Source: Typha latifolia
Lineage: Eukaryota; Streptophyta; Magnoliopsida; Poales; Typhaceae
Assembly: GCA_019914945.1 (NCBI GenBank)
Contig: CM034107.1
Location: 2,728,001-2,792,000, forward strand
Reading direction: 5' to 3'
DNA: 64,000 nt
Shown: positions 12,139 through 25,600 of the stretch, in pieces
How positions within the stretch are numbered: position 1 is the stretch's first letter
Layout of the letters: every line of letters starts with the position of its first letter
Made by a program: the position numbers and the translations under genes
Notes under the pieces: model-generated
What the model was told of the DNA's origin: nothing
Seen by the model: the letters and a program-made list of their open reading frames with translations, nothing else
Databases searched by the model: none

Positions 12139-15100
12139 AGAAAGAGCAATCTAAATTCTCTTTTTTATTGATTTTGAGAGAATTTTTACCAAAGTAGTAC
12201 TATATGGAAGAATAATTCTTGCAGTACAATAGTGTTCAAATTATTTCAAATTTACTGTAACTTTTGTCATCTCTGCATATCATTGCCTCGTACAATAATT
12301 CTTACTCAATTAATCACTACACCACTATGCCAAAACCTAACAAAGAAAGTGATTAGTAGATTGCTCTCCTAAAAAATGATTCATAAATAGCTATACTAAT
12401 ATACCGTCATAACACTCTCTTGGGCATGCTCCCTATCTCTCAATGTAATTATCTTTCGCTCTCTTGGTAAGTCATGGATCAATGTCATGAAGAGCAATTT
12501 ATTAATCACTTTTTCTAATAGTTTTTATTGGTGACTAATTGACTGAAAACTACTGTCTAAGAAAATGATTTGGTAAACTGGCAAAAGTTATAGTAATATT
12601 AGAAATAGTTTGAAGAATATATATTATGAGAATTATTTTTCCTTGTAGCAGGAGTTTATCCAAAACCCAAAGTGGTAAAATATAGTTTTTTTATACGTAG
12701 AAATTGGTCAAATATAGTTCCACCCTTGACGTAGTACATGAATAGTTGAACTCTATGCTCTTCAATATGGTGGGTATAAAGGACCTATGCTGTCAGAATG
12801 CGTTGATTCCATTTCTTTAATATCATAATATAGTTGCTTTATTAATATTTCAACACGTTAGGATTCACATTTGAGAACTAATCTACTCTATGAAATAAAA
12901 GATAAATTGTAAAAGAATTTATTTATCTTGATTGTGGTCTTAATGAGATTATTGGTAGAAAAATTATGATTTGAACATAAATTTTTGTTATAAACTTTAA
13001 GCCTAAACTTAAGTCCGATGCATAATGTATTAACGATGAAATAGAAAGAATTGAAAAGTACTTTAACATTGTATATTTATTTTTTCAGTCCACTAAAGAC
13101 AAGTGAAAGAGAATTAATTTTAAAATAATTATCATGATAATAAAAAATAAAAAAAACTAAGTATACTAATATTAACTATTTAGGAAATATTAGCGAGACA
13201 TCTAATAGGAACCAAGTGTATATATTTCTTCTGCATTGAGAGAGAGTACTGTATTGTTATAATTTTTTTTTCGTATACAAAATAGTTGTTGTTCTAGTTG
13301 GACAAGGCACTCTAATTGATCTTAAGGTCATAATGTTCAATGTTATACTCATATTCTACAGTAATCCATATATATAATTCATAAATTATTTTAATAAATT
13401 GTATTATTAATTTAGCTCGAACTTTACGACTGTTTGAATAATATTATTAGACAACAATTATGACTCCTAATTTTGTATCCTCTGATTCCCCCAATTTTGT
13501 TCCTGATTGGCCCAGCATATCACCATCATAAATGGAGAAAATGGAATACATATAAACCAAAGTTTACACTGTGCGAGTATAGAGAAAATAGTTTCTCCTA
13601 CCTTTTCAAACAAATCCTACGAATATTTGGAAAAGAGAAGTTTTTCTTTTTTTGTTGTTGTTGGAAAGAATATTGTTAATAATAAACTTTTATCGCATCA
13701 TGACAACGTAGAGCTTATGTGAGGCGTACGATTAATTTGTTTTTTGTGCTAATTAAACATGTTATAATCGATTGAAGGAGACTACTACTCCTTTCCTCGT
13801 TCAGTTGCAGAAGTTGTTATTTTTCGCAATCTACCTTACGTAATTGAATCATTGTTGTGGAGTTGGATGGGCACTTGAATGATTGGAGTCATTAGTCTAG
13901 TTAGGCCTTGCTCCTTCTAGTTGGGACCTCAAACATATCAAATTATTTTAACATTCTAACGTGAAGAATTAAAAAAAAAAGCAAATAAATAAAGGTTCTG
14001 AAATAAGTCTAAAAGAGTATTTTTTATGCTCTATGTAAATTACTAACTATATGAATGATTATATCCACACACTAGGTTTTTTGCCTGGAGTTTGTATCCT
14101 AGACATCAACATCAGTTGGATAGGATTAATCAGCATAACACTACAGGAGTTCACCGCTCTCAATCGACGTCGGCAATGGATCAGAAGTTGCTTCTGAATT
14201 ATTCCAATTTTGAGGACCCATCTCCTCAAAAAGCTTACACAGTATAAGTTAGCTGATACTCTCTGCAATTTTCTAACTATAGGTTCACTTGATTGAAAGA
14301 TGTGCCAATCTGAGTCAATATGCAGCAGTTTATAGAAAGGCATGAATGCTGAGTGGCATGCAGCTTTAAGTGATCCATCCCTCTGAAAGCTTTTGAACAA
14401 GATCATGTAGTTGCAGTCTGAATATTCTCACCCTGATGAGGTTATGAAACAAGAAAATGGGGGCAAATCTTTGTTAGTATGTGAGCCATGTCAAACTTGT
14501 CAAAGGTGGCAGGATATCAGCATGTCCTTTTGTTTCATTTTGTGGAGATACAAAGTTCTATTTGAGGGTCCACTTAGTTCAATAATACAAACATAATTTG
14601 GGAAAGGAAACAGACTACATCAGCCATTATTTACACTGATGCTTCAGAAAGATTCTCCATAATTTTGTACTAAATGTGGTGCCAAACAATGATCTGAAGC
14701 TCTGCGCTGGTGATGCAAAGGAAGCATAAACTCAAGCTTCGATGTGTAAATGCTTCAGCAAAGAAACTGATCCTTACCAATATTCCAATATACATGAGAA
14801 ATTTGCATATAACATTCTACTTTTTAACGAAACTATGAATTACACCCTACATATTTACTATTTATAAATCGGGCTCTATAATCTAACAAATATGTACAAA
14901 AACATTTTGCGTTAGATTTGGACTAACACCGTGATAATATTTCATTAAATAGATATATTTTATTTCTAAAATAACTAAAATACTCTTATTTATAAAATGA
15001 CTAAAATAATTTTAGTATTTTCATAATTTTCTTAGTATAATTAATTTAACACAGAAGTTTGGTTAAATTTAAACTAACCGATCTAGCAGCAGTATAGCAT

Positions 15101-17589
15101 ATTCGCTAAATTATATGGCTCAATTTGTAAATAATAAAAATATAAAGTATAAATTATAATTTTATTAAAAGATAATGATATATTGAAGAACAGTAGTAGA
15201 TTAGAACAGAGAAGCAATATCATGCCTAGGGATCTACATGTCTCTCTTTAAAAGGCAAGTTTTATATTTTTAAAAGACTAAGTTTAATAGTAGTATAAGT
15301 ATAGCTATGCTAATTTTTTAATACTAAGTAGTACAGTGTGTAATATTTATATTTAATGCGATATAAAATTAAAATAATAGTTTAGCGAAAGATTTAAAAT
15401 ATCTTTTACAGTGGGTAGATAGAACAAATAGATTAAAAAACAAAAAAAAGAGTGATTAAAATAATAGTTTGCTTGTTTAAAAAGAACAAATAAACGAAGT
15501 GATGATAAAAACATCACCAGATTTGGCTAAAGTGAACAACATCACTGATGATGACTAGTTTGGTTGAGCATAGGCAGGCACAAGGGCATTTTGGTTCTAT
15601 ATTGGATGAACAGAATATTAATGTACGAGGACCTACAATAAAACTACGACAACCACATAAAAGGAGATCAAGATATGAAGCTAAAATCAGCTGCATGATC
15701 AGAAATATGATTAAAGAATAGCGTACCTTACACGCTTCCGATGTACGATTGCCTGTCAAAAAGGCCATTAAATTAAATCAGAGACTTGAATAAATAAAAG
15801 AAAAGCATAGAGATTATGACGATATTATTTTCAAGGTGGCGATGGAGAAAAGGCCAATAACTTCTAGAATACGAGAACTACTCAAGAGAGACCCACAACG
15901 TAGATTTAGAGGCTGGATAAAAGGTTTAGCTGTTGGGGGTTGATCAATTTAATGCATGCTTTAAATCTACTGTTCTAGTTTTTTTTTTTCTAATTTTGCT
16001 TTTCAAAAAATAAGAATTTATATAATGATATCTGCACATAAATTCTGCGGCAATTATACCATTAAGTCAATTAATTAATAATTAATTAGATCACTAAATT
16101 CTAGGCTTATTTAAATGATAGCGTACACATTTTAATTATTTACATATTTGGCCTAATTATTAAAATTAATATAAATTAATCCAACAATATCTCGAGGGGT
16201 CATATATATAAAGTCACAAATGCGTATAATTTTATGAGCTCAATAATTTTTTATCATGACCTTCGAATATAACTGAATCTCGTCCATCAACTATGTTGGT
16301 ATGCGGTCTTCATTAGATTAATTGTAATTGGACCCATTAATGATCACATATACTAACACAGCTAAATGACATAGATTAATTATAGATGCGGTAGCATAGA
16401 TATTACATGCAATGTGATGCACTTCCAATGGGTCATACTTTACTTTACTGAAATAATTACTTTAAAAATAATTTAAATATAAAAAATTCCAAAGTGTAAG
16501 ACAAAGCAATTTAAAAATAATACAAACTCTAACTAGAATAAAATACCTCAAAAAAAAAAAAAAAACAATACTAGTCTCATTTAAAATGACAGGGAGGAGG
16601 ATGAGTACGAAGAGGAAGAGCTCTAAAAAATGATCATAGTTCTTCCATCACATTCAGTCTCGTCTAATAATGAAGAGTTCTATCTAAAATAATTTATATT
16701 TTGTGTATGAATAGAGAACATATCATATCATTTCACTGTAATTCGTTAAAATAAAAACAGAGTTGTTAAAAGCTGAGAGAATTTGTAATGAAAACATAAA
16801 ATTGGGAGAAAGTTAATATATTTACTATTTAAACTATATATTAACCCAATTAAAATTTTATTTATTTATTAATAAAATAAGAAATTTGGGAAGAAAGTTA
16901 ATATAATATTATTAATAATATCATGTTTTAAGTTAAAATAAAACATATAAAAGTGAAAATATAACAATATTATTAATAATCTCATTTTGTAAAGATAATT
17001 TAAAAAATATATGTTCCATGTAAAATAAAATTTTATTATTTTTCAACTATAAATATTTTTTGTTATAAGAACTAAATATGTAGGATTAAATATAAAAGAC
17101 AAATATTTTATAAAATTAAAATAATTTAAATATAATAATAAAATTGTATAAGCATTGTATATCACTTGCAAATATTGCACACTTACCTTTCAATCATAAT
17201 ATATCTATCTCCCTAGCATTGCATTGTATATTTATCTTTCAAAATTGCATTTATAATATTTTAAGCTAGTATTGCATATGTAATGCCCTAGCCTACTATT
17301 ACATACCTAACTCCCAAGCATTATATAAATAAACTATATTAATTTATTTATCATATATTTTATTAGAGTATTTCAACATTTTTTTTTCTTTACCTCACTT
17401 TATGCCATATCAAATATAATAATTATAAATTTATTCCATAATACAACTAATTATAGGAATATTTATTTCTTGAATAAATTCTTTATTTTGGTATTAACAA
17501 TTTCTATTTGTTATTATTATTTCGCCTCTATTCCTAACGTGAACGAGCACTCTCTAGGGAGGGAGATTTACGATTCAGTAAAAGTATGA

Positions 17590-18050
17590 CAATTGTGTTC
17601 TTTCTCTAGTAGCCACCAAAGAATCCTAATTAGGTGGTCAAACCCAGGCGAGCTAGAAGACAGCATCCACGTTAGAGGGGGGAAGGTGGTTCACCAGATA
17701 CTGTTGGGTGAAGGGACACCGGCGAGAGAGCGAGTGGAGAAGGCCTGGAAGGGATCAACCTACAGTAAATCCAGTCGTCCCTCCCTGCCAAAGAGGAGAG
17801 AGGGAATCATGGAGGTCGAAAAGGGACTCTCACTCGACCCTAACTACGAGGGCATCCAACCTTCTAGGTCGCCTCAGGATGATATCTCTACTGGCGAGAG
17901 GAGAGGAAAGCCTTTGGTTTAATGATCTTAGAAACTTTGCTCCGTGCCACGCTACAGTGAAACCTAGACATGGAGACATCTCCCTTCCAGTGGACGATCC
18001 TCGTGACAAAACCTTAATAATACCATCTTTTTGTGTGGAAGTATAGGAGA
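17590..18050. other. GC-richer island of unknown origin in AT-rich spacer
   Basis: Base composition changes sharply against the surrounding very AT-rich DNA. Both strands carry overlapping open frames of 87-112 codons (17593-17922 and 17708-18046 plus, 17830-18093 minus). None has a domain I recognise. The contrast suggests an inserted fragment of a transposable element or an old gene piece, but I saw no terminal repeats or target-site duplication. Confidence 0.35.
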
Positions 18051-21000
18051 GTAATTCTTTAACATGAACAAGATAAATAATTCTAAACTCCAAGGTTGAA
18101 ATTTTTTTTTCTAAGATCTGAATGGAATAATATGGTTGTCGTCGAGTCGCTCCGTTGTATTTGTCATTAATGCATCCTATGAAAACAATGTTTTTATCTT
18201 ATTCTGTTCTCTATAATTAAAAGAAAGGAGGAGCTTCAAACTGCTGACAGAAAGAAATTTGTCTAGAAAAATCTGCATCCAAACTTGAGGGGTCGCATGA
18301 TCTACTCATTTGGCACTTGACTGCTGGTGAAAAAAGAAACTACATCAAGGCTGTAACTATCAAGCCACTAGTTTGCAGTTTTGGAAACAGCGAGAGCCCC
18401 TAGGTTGCCATTTTTAAGGGAGTACATGTGATCAATGGCCAACAAACATTGTCAGTCAAATCTCTCTCTCAGATTTGGCGAATGTGGATAGATTCTTTTT
18501 CTTCCTCCATCTTCCTGGATGATTATTTTTTTCCCCTCTCTTTCGCTGCTTTCGTAAATTATTCCTTTCAAATAAGTATAACTGGGGTCTCTAGTGTGTT
18601 TCTGATCTGCTGTTGATGATTCTGTGCAGGATCTTATCTTTTTTGTTCTAATAATTTTGATGATTGTATATTCTATACTCTCATGTTTCATACCATATGT
18701 GAGTGGTTGTTGATCTAGGCAGGGATTCTTTTTTAAGTAGTGTGATTTATAGGAGTGAGATAATACTGTATTGTACCTTTTTCTTTTTTTTTAATGTGTG
18801 CAGGGATTTGTATTCTATAAATAAATTAATAAATATAACTGGGTCAACTAATCCCACTTCTAAAGAGAAAAGAAAAAACTTAGTGGGACATCACAGAGTT
18901 AGTTGGCTTGGTTATGTCAGATCTCCAACTCCATAGATCTTGTAACCTAGTGCTAATTTGTGAAAATAGGCACTAAATAATAATAATAATAATAATAAAG
19001 GAATTAAAAGAAATAAGTACAGTGCCCAAGTGCTCTGAAGTTTGAACTGCCCCCATGGAGTAGTACCACCACAGGAGGGGGGGTGGGAGGGGAGAAGTGG
19101 TCCTCCACAATCAAAAGGAAAGGAATTGTATTGAGGCATTTAACTGGTCCTTGCCTATCTGCAGCTCACTGGATTTATTCATGTTTTCATTGCTTGCATG
19201 GTCCTTAATCTGTTCCCCTTTGTCTCATTGGTATGAGTCAGAGTAAAATATTAGGACCTACTCAACTGAATCAAATTCAAGTCAACAGACGACAATGTTT
19301 CATTTTTCTTTTTCTTTTTTTCTTCTTTCTCTAACTTTCATTCTTCATTTATTAACATAGACCACAGACCTCATATTATTATTTTTCCAATTTCTCTTAG
19401 ATTTAGCCCTGTTATTCAAGTTGGTTCATGCTAAATTTACAATCTTTCAGAGCCCTCCTTAGATCTCTGTCTATTGGTGCAGCAGTGGGGCTCCTACTGG
19501 ATAAGCTGTGCAAGCTGACACATCGAGATGGGCTGGAACCAGTTGGGTGGACTGTGATGGGGAGTTTGCTTCTCCACTTAGCCAACCAAGCTGATCCAAT
19601 AGAGGAAAATTATTCCATTGTTTTTCAGGATTCATCCATTGAATCGCTAAGAGTTAAAATCCACGTATTGTTTATTTGCTAGGAGGCGAAAGAACTTGTC
19701 CACTTCATTGGGTTTGAAAAGGGTGATGGGGTCTTCATATTGTCAAGGGAGGGGAGATCATCCATAATGTCTTGCAAATCTATATCCATATTCAATGTAA
19801 CAAAGATCAGGGGAGGGCCTCTCTCTAACTGGGATCTCCACCCACTTGCTCCAAAATATAAAATTTAAAACAAAAAAAAGGAAACAACAAAAAACTCTGG
19901 AAATTTGGAGGGTAGAAAAAATGTGTATTAAGTGATCATGAGATTGAGCCATTGAAGCAGGTCTCTTCAGAAATAGAAATGAGCGCTGAGCTATATCAAC
20001 CTAACCAGAAAGTGAAGGATTTGATTAGATTCTCAAAATATTCATTCCCAATGTTGTGAGGAATAAGGTTTATTAATTCTTCCGAATCTATCTTCTGTCA
20101 GTCTCTGGGCAATCATTTCTCCCAATGGATAGGAATTAGGAAGTATACAAAATATGCAAATCTTCCACTACTTTGGGCTCCTTGCAACATCTATACATAT
20201 TCTTACATTGAAAAAAAAAAAAAGCTATAGTCTTATTGACTAAAGGACAAGAAACAAATAAAATTAAGAGGAGAAAAAACAGAGCGTCAGGCAGTGTTGG
20301 TAAAAAGACATTCTATTTATATTGAATGAGAAAGTGGTGGTGAAAGACTGTGAAAGATCGACGCATCTGGGAGTGAACCTGTATGAACATCTATACATAT
20401 TTATATTGAGCGACGCATTCTTCCTAATTCCTATTCATACAGACTCCGTGAACCTGTATGAATACTATTTCTGATAGCCAACTCCATAGTGAAAGACCAT
20501 CTCATATGTCAGAACAAAAATGCTGGAATCATATTCACAACCACTCCAGGTTTGTCCAGCTAGATACATCTGATCAAGCAACAATCAATTAGAGACATTA
20601 ATATCAAGCCATGATCATATGTCCGCATTTCAGATACACTAAAAGAGACGTCCAAACAATTATTGAACACTGATATTAGGAGAATAGATCCATCTTTCTC
20701 AAGAAAAGAAGGAATCAAATAAAAAGACATCAGGAGAATAGGTCATGACTCACGAGTGCATTGATCATAGTAAGATAGCAGAAAACATTTGGATAGGTAG
20801 ATAATATAGTACATCAATTCACTTTGACTTCTGAGCCCTAGAAACATTCTAAAGCTTAGGTCACCTAGCAGAACTTTGGTTACTTCAAATTGAAAATACG
20901 AAGTGAACAGTACACCAAAGAAAAATGTAAGAAGGTGAGAAAAGGGGTTACCAGGAACTATAGTGCCCAAATGAAGATCATAAAACTGCAAATACCACAC

Positions 21001-22692
21001 CTTCTCATGGCCCATGCTACAAAACAAGAACCTTGCATATGATTGAGATGTAAAATAAGCAGATGCTTCCAACTTTATACATGTGTGTGGCAAAGAATTC
21101 TCATCATGGATGTTTATCTATTAATGCATGTCCAAGCAAACATGGTTCATGGATGTGTGTGCACATTTACATATACAAGCGAGATGGATTGAACAACTCA
21201 GATCAAGTATCATGTCTGAGATAAATTCCTGTACAATGCAAAGAACAAGACAATGAAGGTATAGTGCCATCAATACCAATATTGAAACTAGTAAGGGAAA
21301 GTCAGTTATGAATCTTATGATAGTAAGGTGCGATAAACTTTGAATAAAAGCTTCTGTAAGTTGACCCTAAAGGGCACATTTGCTACACTGTCATTATCTA
21401 CTGCCAGCCTCATTAAGTTCATACAGCTACAATAGAAAAAGCTAATCTTAAGAGTAAGATCAAGGCCAAATCCAGACTGAGCAAAGGCCAGACGAGCTTA
21501 GATACAAGATGCTTGGGACAGTGAACTGGTTAGCACCACTTTCTTAAAAGAAAAGGTAATCGTTTCTCCTAATCAAACAAAAAGAAGAAGAAATGATCAT
21601 GGAACTACAGAACTGATAAAAATACAATCACTATCTCCTTATATCATTTCTTGATAATCATCCGCGTAAGATTAAGAATGAATAATAAAAATAATATGAA
21701 ACACTATTATGCATAGAGATATAGCTGGCAGATACCTTGTTCTGAAAACAGAAACCGGCGATTGCTCAAGGAAGATCGCAATGTCACCAACAGACAACCT
21801 GCTTTGAAACAGAGGTTAAAAATATCTTTTCACTGGATAGACAATAAAATTTCAAATAAATTATGAGCATAAGGCTGCACCAGAGAAAAATAGAGCAAGA
21901 TTGGAAGGCAGCACCACTCCTTGGAAAATAGTCTGCCATTGCAGCAAAGCCCTTGGAATGTTCCATGAAAAAATGGACTGATTTTCCTTTCAATCATTAG
22001 AAGAGCAAGATTACTGAGAAATTGCCCCTACACCAGTGCTATCTCTCTCCTAGAGGACTGATGCAGATTATGTTCGTCATGAATCTTGATGATCCCAGAA
22101 AAGTTTTCATTTCACTTCAAGAAAGTACTGAAAATCTCTACACAGTCTAACAATTACTTGCAACAGGGACAGGACATTTCTTTCCTTTAGAATTGAACTA
22201 CAGGACAAGTCAAGAAAGCTCAGTGAAGTGTAACAAAACTGCAGGCCGAGATTACAATGGCAACATTATAAGTTTATAACGGTAACAGGAGAACATGATT
22301 TACACTGCTTGGAACTCCTAAGTAACTGATTAATTTTGAGTTAAGCTTTTTTATAATAGCATGAGATCAAGAACTGATTATGCCGCCTAAATAAATCAGT
22401 ACACAATTAAAAAACAAGAAAACAAAAGGCACACGCATTGCAAGGCACCATGACAAGCCTTTACATGATCAAAAATGAAAATGAGAATCTCCAGTGTTAG
22501 TTGGCTCCAAAGGTGATTGTTCCCTTTTGATTCTCCATCACGTGAGAAGTGTAAAAGGGTACCATTATGTGAATGTAAGAGTGAAATGCTGACACAAGGT
22601 AAATACCCAAGAGTGACTTGTTCATTTTCCTCCTAGCAGTTGTGGTTGAGCACAGTAAAAGTTCGAGAAGGACTAGTGTATCTGATATATCT

Positions 22693-25600
22693 TCATTGAA
22701 GCTGCAAGTTCTGCATCAAATCAAAAGAGCCGGTCCCCATCTTCACTGGCTGGCCAAGGCAGACACTAGCTGATGGGGATTCCAATGTATCTACCTCTCC
22801 ATGGAAAGCTGACCCAATAATGAACTTGGTTGCTGTTTCGAACGTCATCTTTCCAAATGGTGAGGTGTTATATTCACCCATCCCAACCCTATTCATTGGA
22901 CGATAGCCACCATGGAAAGTCATGAAATCTGCAATAAGATTCAGGTGCCGGATATTTACAAGGATCCCATATGCTTCAAACACACCCTTGACCTCCTGTA
23001 TGATTGTAGCTCTTGCTGCCTCTACACCATATGTATTTAGCATTGCATGTATATCATTTGAGACAATTCTGTTGACATCCAAGTAGTCTTCCAAGTCCCA
23101 GAATGTTTGGAAATTCACTCCAGCTGTTTGCACCATAAGAGATTCTCCTTTCTTCTCTTCAACCACTGAACAACGCTCAATATTTGTAGACTCCTTGATA
23201 TTGACACGCTTTGCTGTTTTCTGAGCAATCTGCATGAAAACATTGATCTTGTGAACCCTCAATTGATTCAGTTGAAGTCACATAAATAATTTAATAATAA
23301 TAAATGTACAAGAAAATTCAGAAAAAAAAATGTGAAATCACTATCAGCTGTATCAGTTGTTTCATTATCAGGCTATTTGTTTAATAAGATATAATTCAAA
23401 AAATATAAAATTTAGGAAAATTCTAAAAAAAATAGTAAAAATGACAACTGGTTGGTGGTCACAGCCACCTTTGATTGATAGTCAGGAAAAAAACTGAAAA
23501 GAGGGGAACCAAAAACTCCAAAGTCCAAACATGCCAGATTTCTCGCTAATTAGTTAAATCTTACTCTGATTTGTAATATTAATCTAAGATCAGCTGGATT
23601 CCCTATGATTGATTAGATTCTGATGTTCATGTGTAGAGGGAGCGGAGGAAATGGAAAAGACAAATATCATGTATGAGGAGGTAGGATTTGGGTTAGCTCA
23701 GATATAGACCAAAGTTATACAAGGAAAAGAGAAGATATTTAAGCCACTTCGGCTGATATAGCTTGTGTGTCAGCCATACCACCGAAACCCAACCAAGACT
23801 ATATATCCCACCATGGTTTCATATAGGCATAGGCCAATAGTGATACATATTGGTATCAGTCGATGCTTCAAACCATGCTTTAAGAAATCCCCATTAAGTT
23901 ATATATCACGATATCATATATGGTCCACCAATATTATGTCGCAATTGCAAGAATATAGCATGAAAATGCGGACTACCTTATAAGTTAATAGGTTTCTGTA
24001 TATTCAGAATCCACAAAAATATCAGAAACCATTTTGCTCTTACAAGTTACAAACAGTTCAAGAAACCATATAGTGTCCATAGCATAAAAATTTGCATCTG
24101 GATGTTCTTTTCCATGGCAGTGGCTAGCAACAGTTGTTATAACACCACGGTGTAAAACAAAATTAGTGCAGAACAAATTCACAGACAATCAGCAAAGATG
24201 AGTTAAATCCCAAATCATTCCAAATTATGAATTGTCAATTAACTATCTCCATATTGCAAGGAAAATTTCTGCAATTGTACAATGACAAGAAAATATTTAA
24301 TTAAGAACATTATTTAAATTGCATAGTGAACATTAACTATAATATTGTCTCACACTGCAGAAAGAATCATCTTGAGAACTAAGTACACCCTTTGTTATTA
24401 CTTATGACGCTACATAAATAGACAATTCTAATATATCTGAAATTGATTTTGGCAATTTACCTATATATTCATTGTATCATGATTGAAATACATGAACATA
24501 TTAAAATAATGAGAAATCAATAGACATTATCCAAATGTGCATGCAAGACTACATGGTTTAGGTTTGCTGTTCAGCTCAACAACATTTGCATATGTCGACA
24601 TCCTTATGCGCCAGGACTAGTCCTAATAAAAAATTATACCAAGAAAACAAGCAAGTTTTAACAAAATATCTGCTGCTTTGGATTTAGGACAAAGAAAAGT
24701 TAAAGACAAGACAGCCAAAATGTTTTTCAATTGGCATCTGGATAACATGCTTATACATAAATACAGTGTACACTATAAATAACCAAGAAAAATTACCTCA
24801 GCAAGTAAAATCCGAGTTCCCGTTGTGAAGATGTAATGGACCTCAAAATTCAAATCCTTAGCTTCCACGAAAATAGTCCTTTCAGGCTTTTTACTGCTTC
24901 TTTTTGGCTTTGTTGTTGTTTTCTTGGATTCTGATTTCCTCTTCTTATCTTTTTCTACTGGCTTACGATCCTTATTTCCAAGCTCCGACATGGAAGTACG
25001 CTCAGATTTGGATGGGCTATCAGGTGTTTCTGCCTCAATTTCATTTGGAACTTCCCCTCCCACTGTGTAGTCTTCATCAGCCTCTAGTTGATCAATTTCA
25101 CTTTCAAATCCAGTTTGGGTCTCTCCATCATGTTCCTCCACAATGGTAGTGTTATCTTTTTCCAAACCGTCTTCATATTCCATTTCATCGCTGGCTTGTC
25201 TTTTCCTCTTTTCAGAATCAGTACCTTGTTCATCATCCGTTTCATCATCATCACCACCACCAGTAACACCATCATCCTTTTCCTCTCCACCTGATCTGCC
25301 CATATGTTCCTCTTCATCTACCTCATTTGACAAGCTACTATCGTCCTTGCTAGTAACAACACTGATATCACTGATCTTTTTTATCATGTCCAGGTGTTTC
25401 TGTATGGCCTCCTCCATAGCATCCACAAATGCTGTTCTTAGGGTTCTTTGGCAATCCTCCAATGAAAGGTCGGAGTAAGAGGGATAAAGCTCAGATCGGT
25501 AAAGGTTCATTTTCAACTTATAAATGGTAGACACCTGGTTCCCACGAATCGAGAAGGGAACAGTGCAGACCTCCATACTCTCTACAACATCTGCCACACA

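Larger units (their letters stand above)
7796..22692. other. AT-rich spacer without a recognised gene
   Basis: About 15 kb between the WIP gene and the 3' end of NRPA1. Small open frames (for example 14059-14406 minus, 15514-15768 minus, 19428-19682 plus, 20743-21093 minus) have no recognisable domain and no supporting splice sites. The contents I can name are a 205-bp tandem duplication at 8540-8938, a GA tract at 12103-12135, AT-rich DNA from about 14800 to 17540, a GC-rich island at about 17590-18050, an AAT microsatellite at about 18976-18999, and homopolymer runs. The part nearest 22692 should include the NRPA1 3' UTR. Confidence 0.5.

Noticed and set aside
14059..14406. 115-codon minus-strand open frame
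   Set aside because: No domain, no neighbouring exon, surroundings strongly AT-rich; insufficient to call a gene.
24904..25478. Plus-strand Ser/Pro/Leu-rich open frames
   Set aside because: Complement of the acidic exon 20 of NRPA1.
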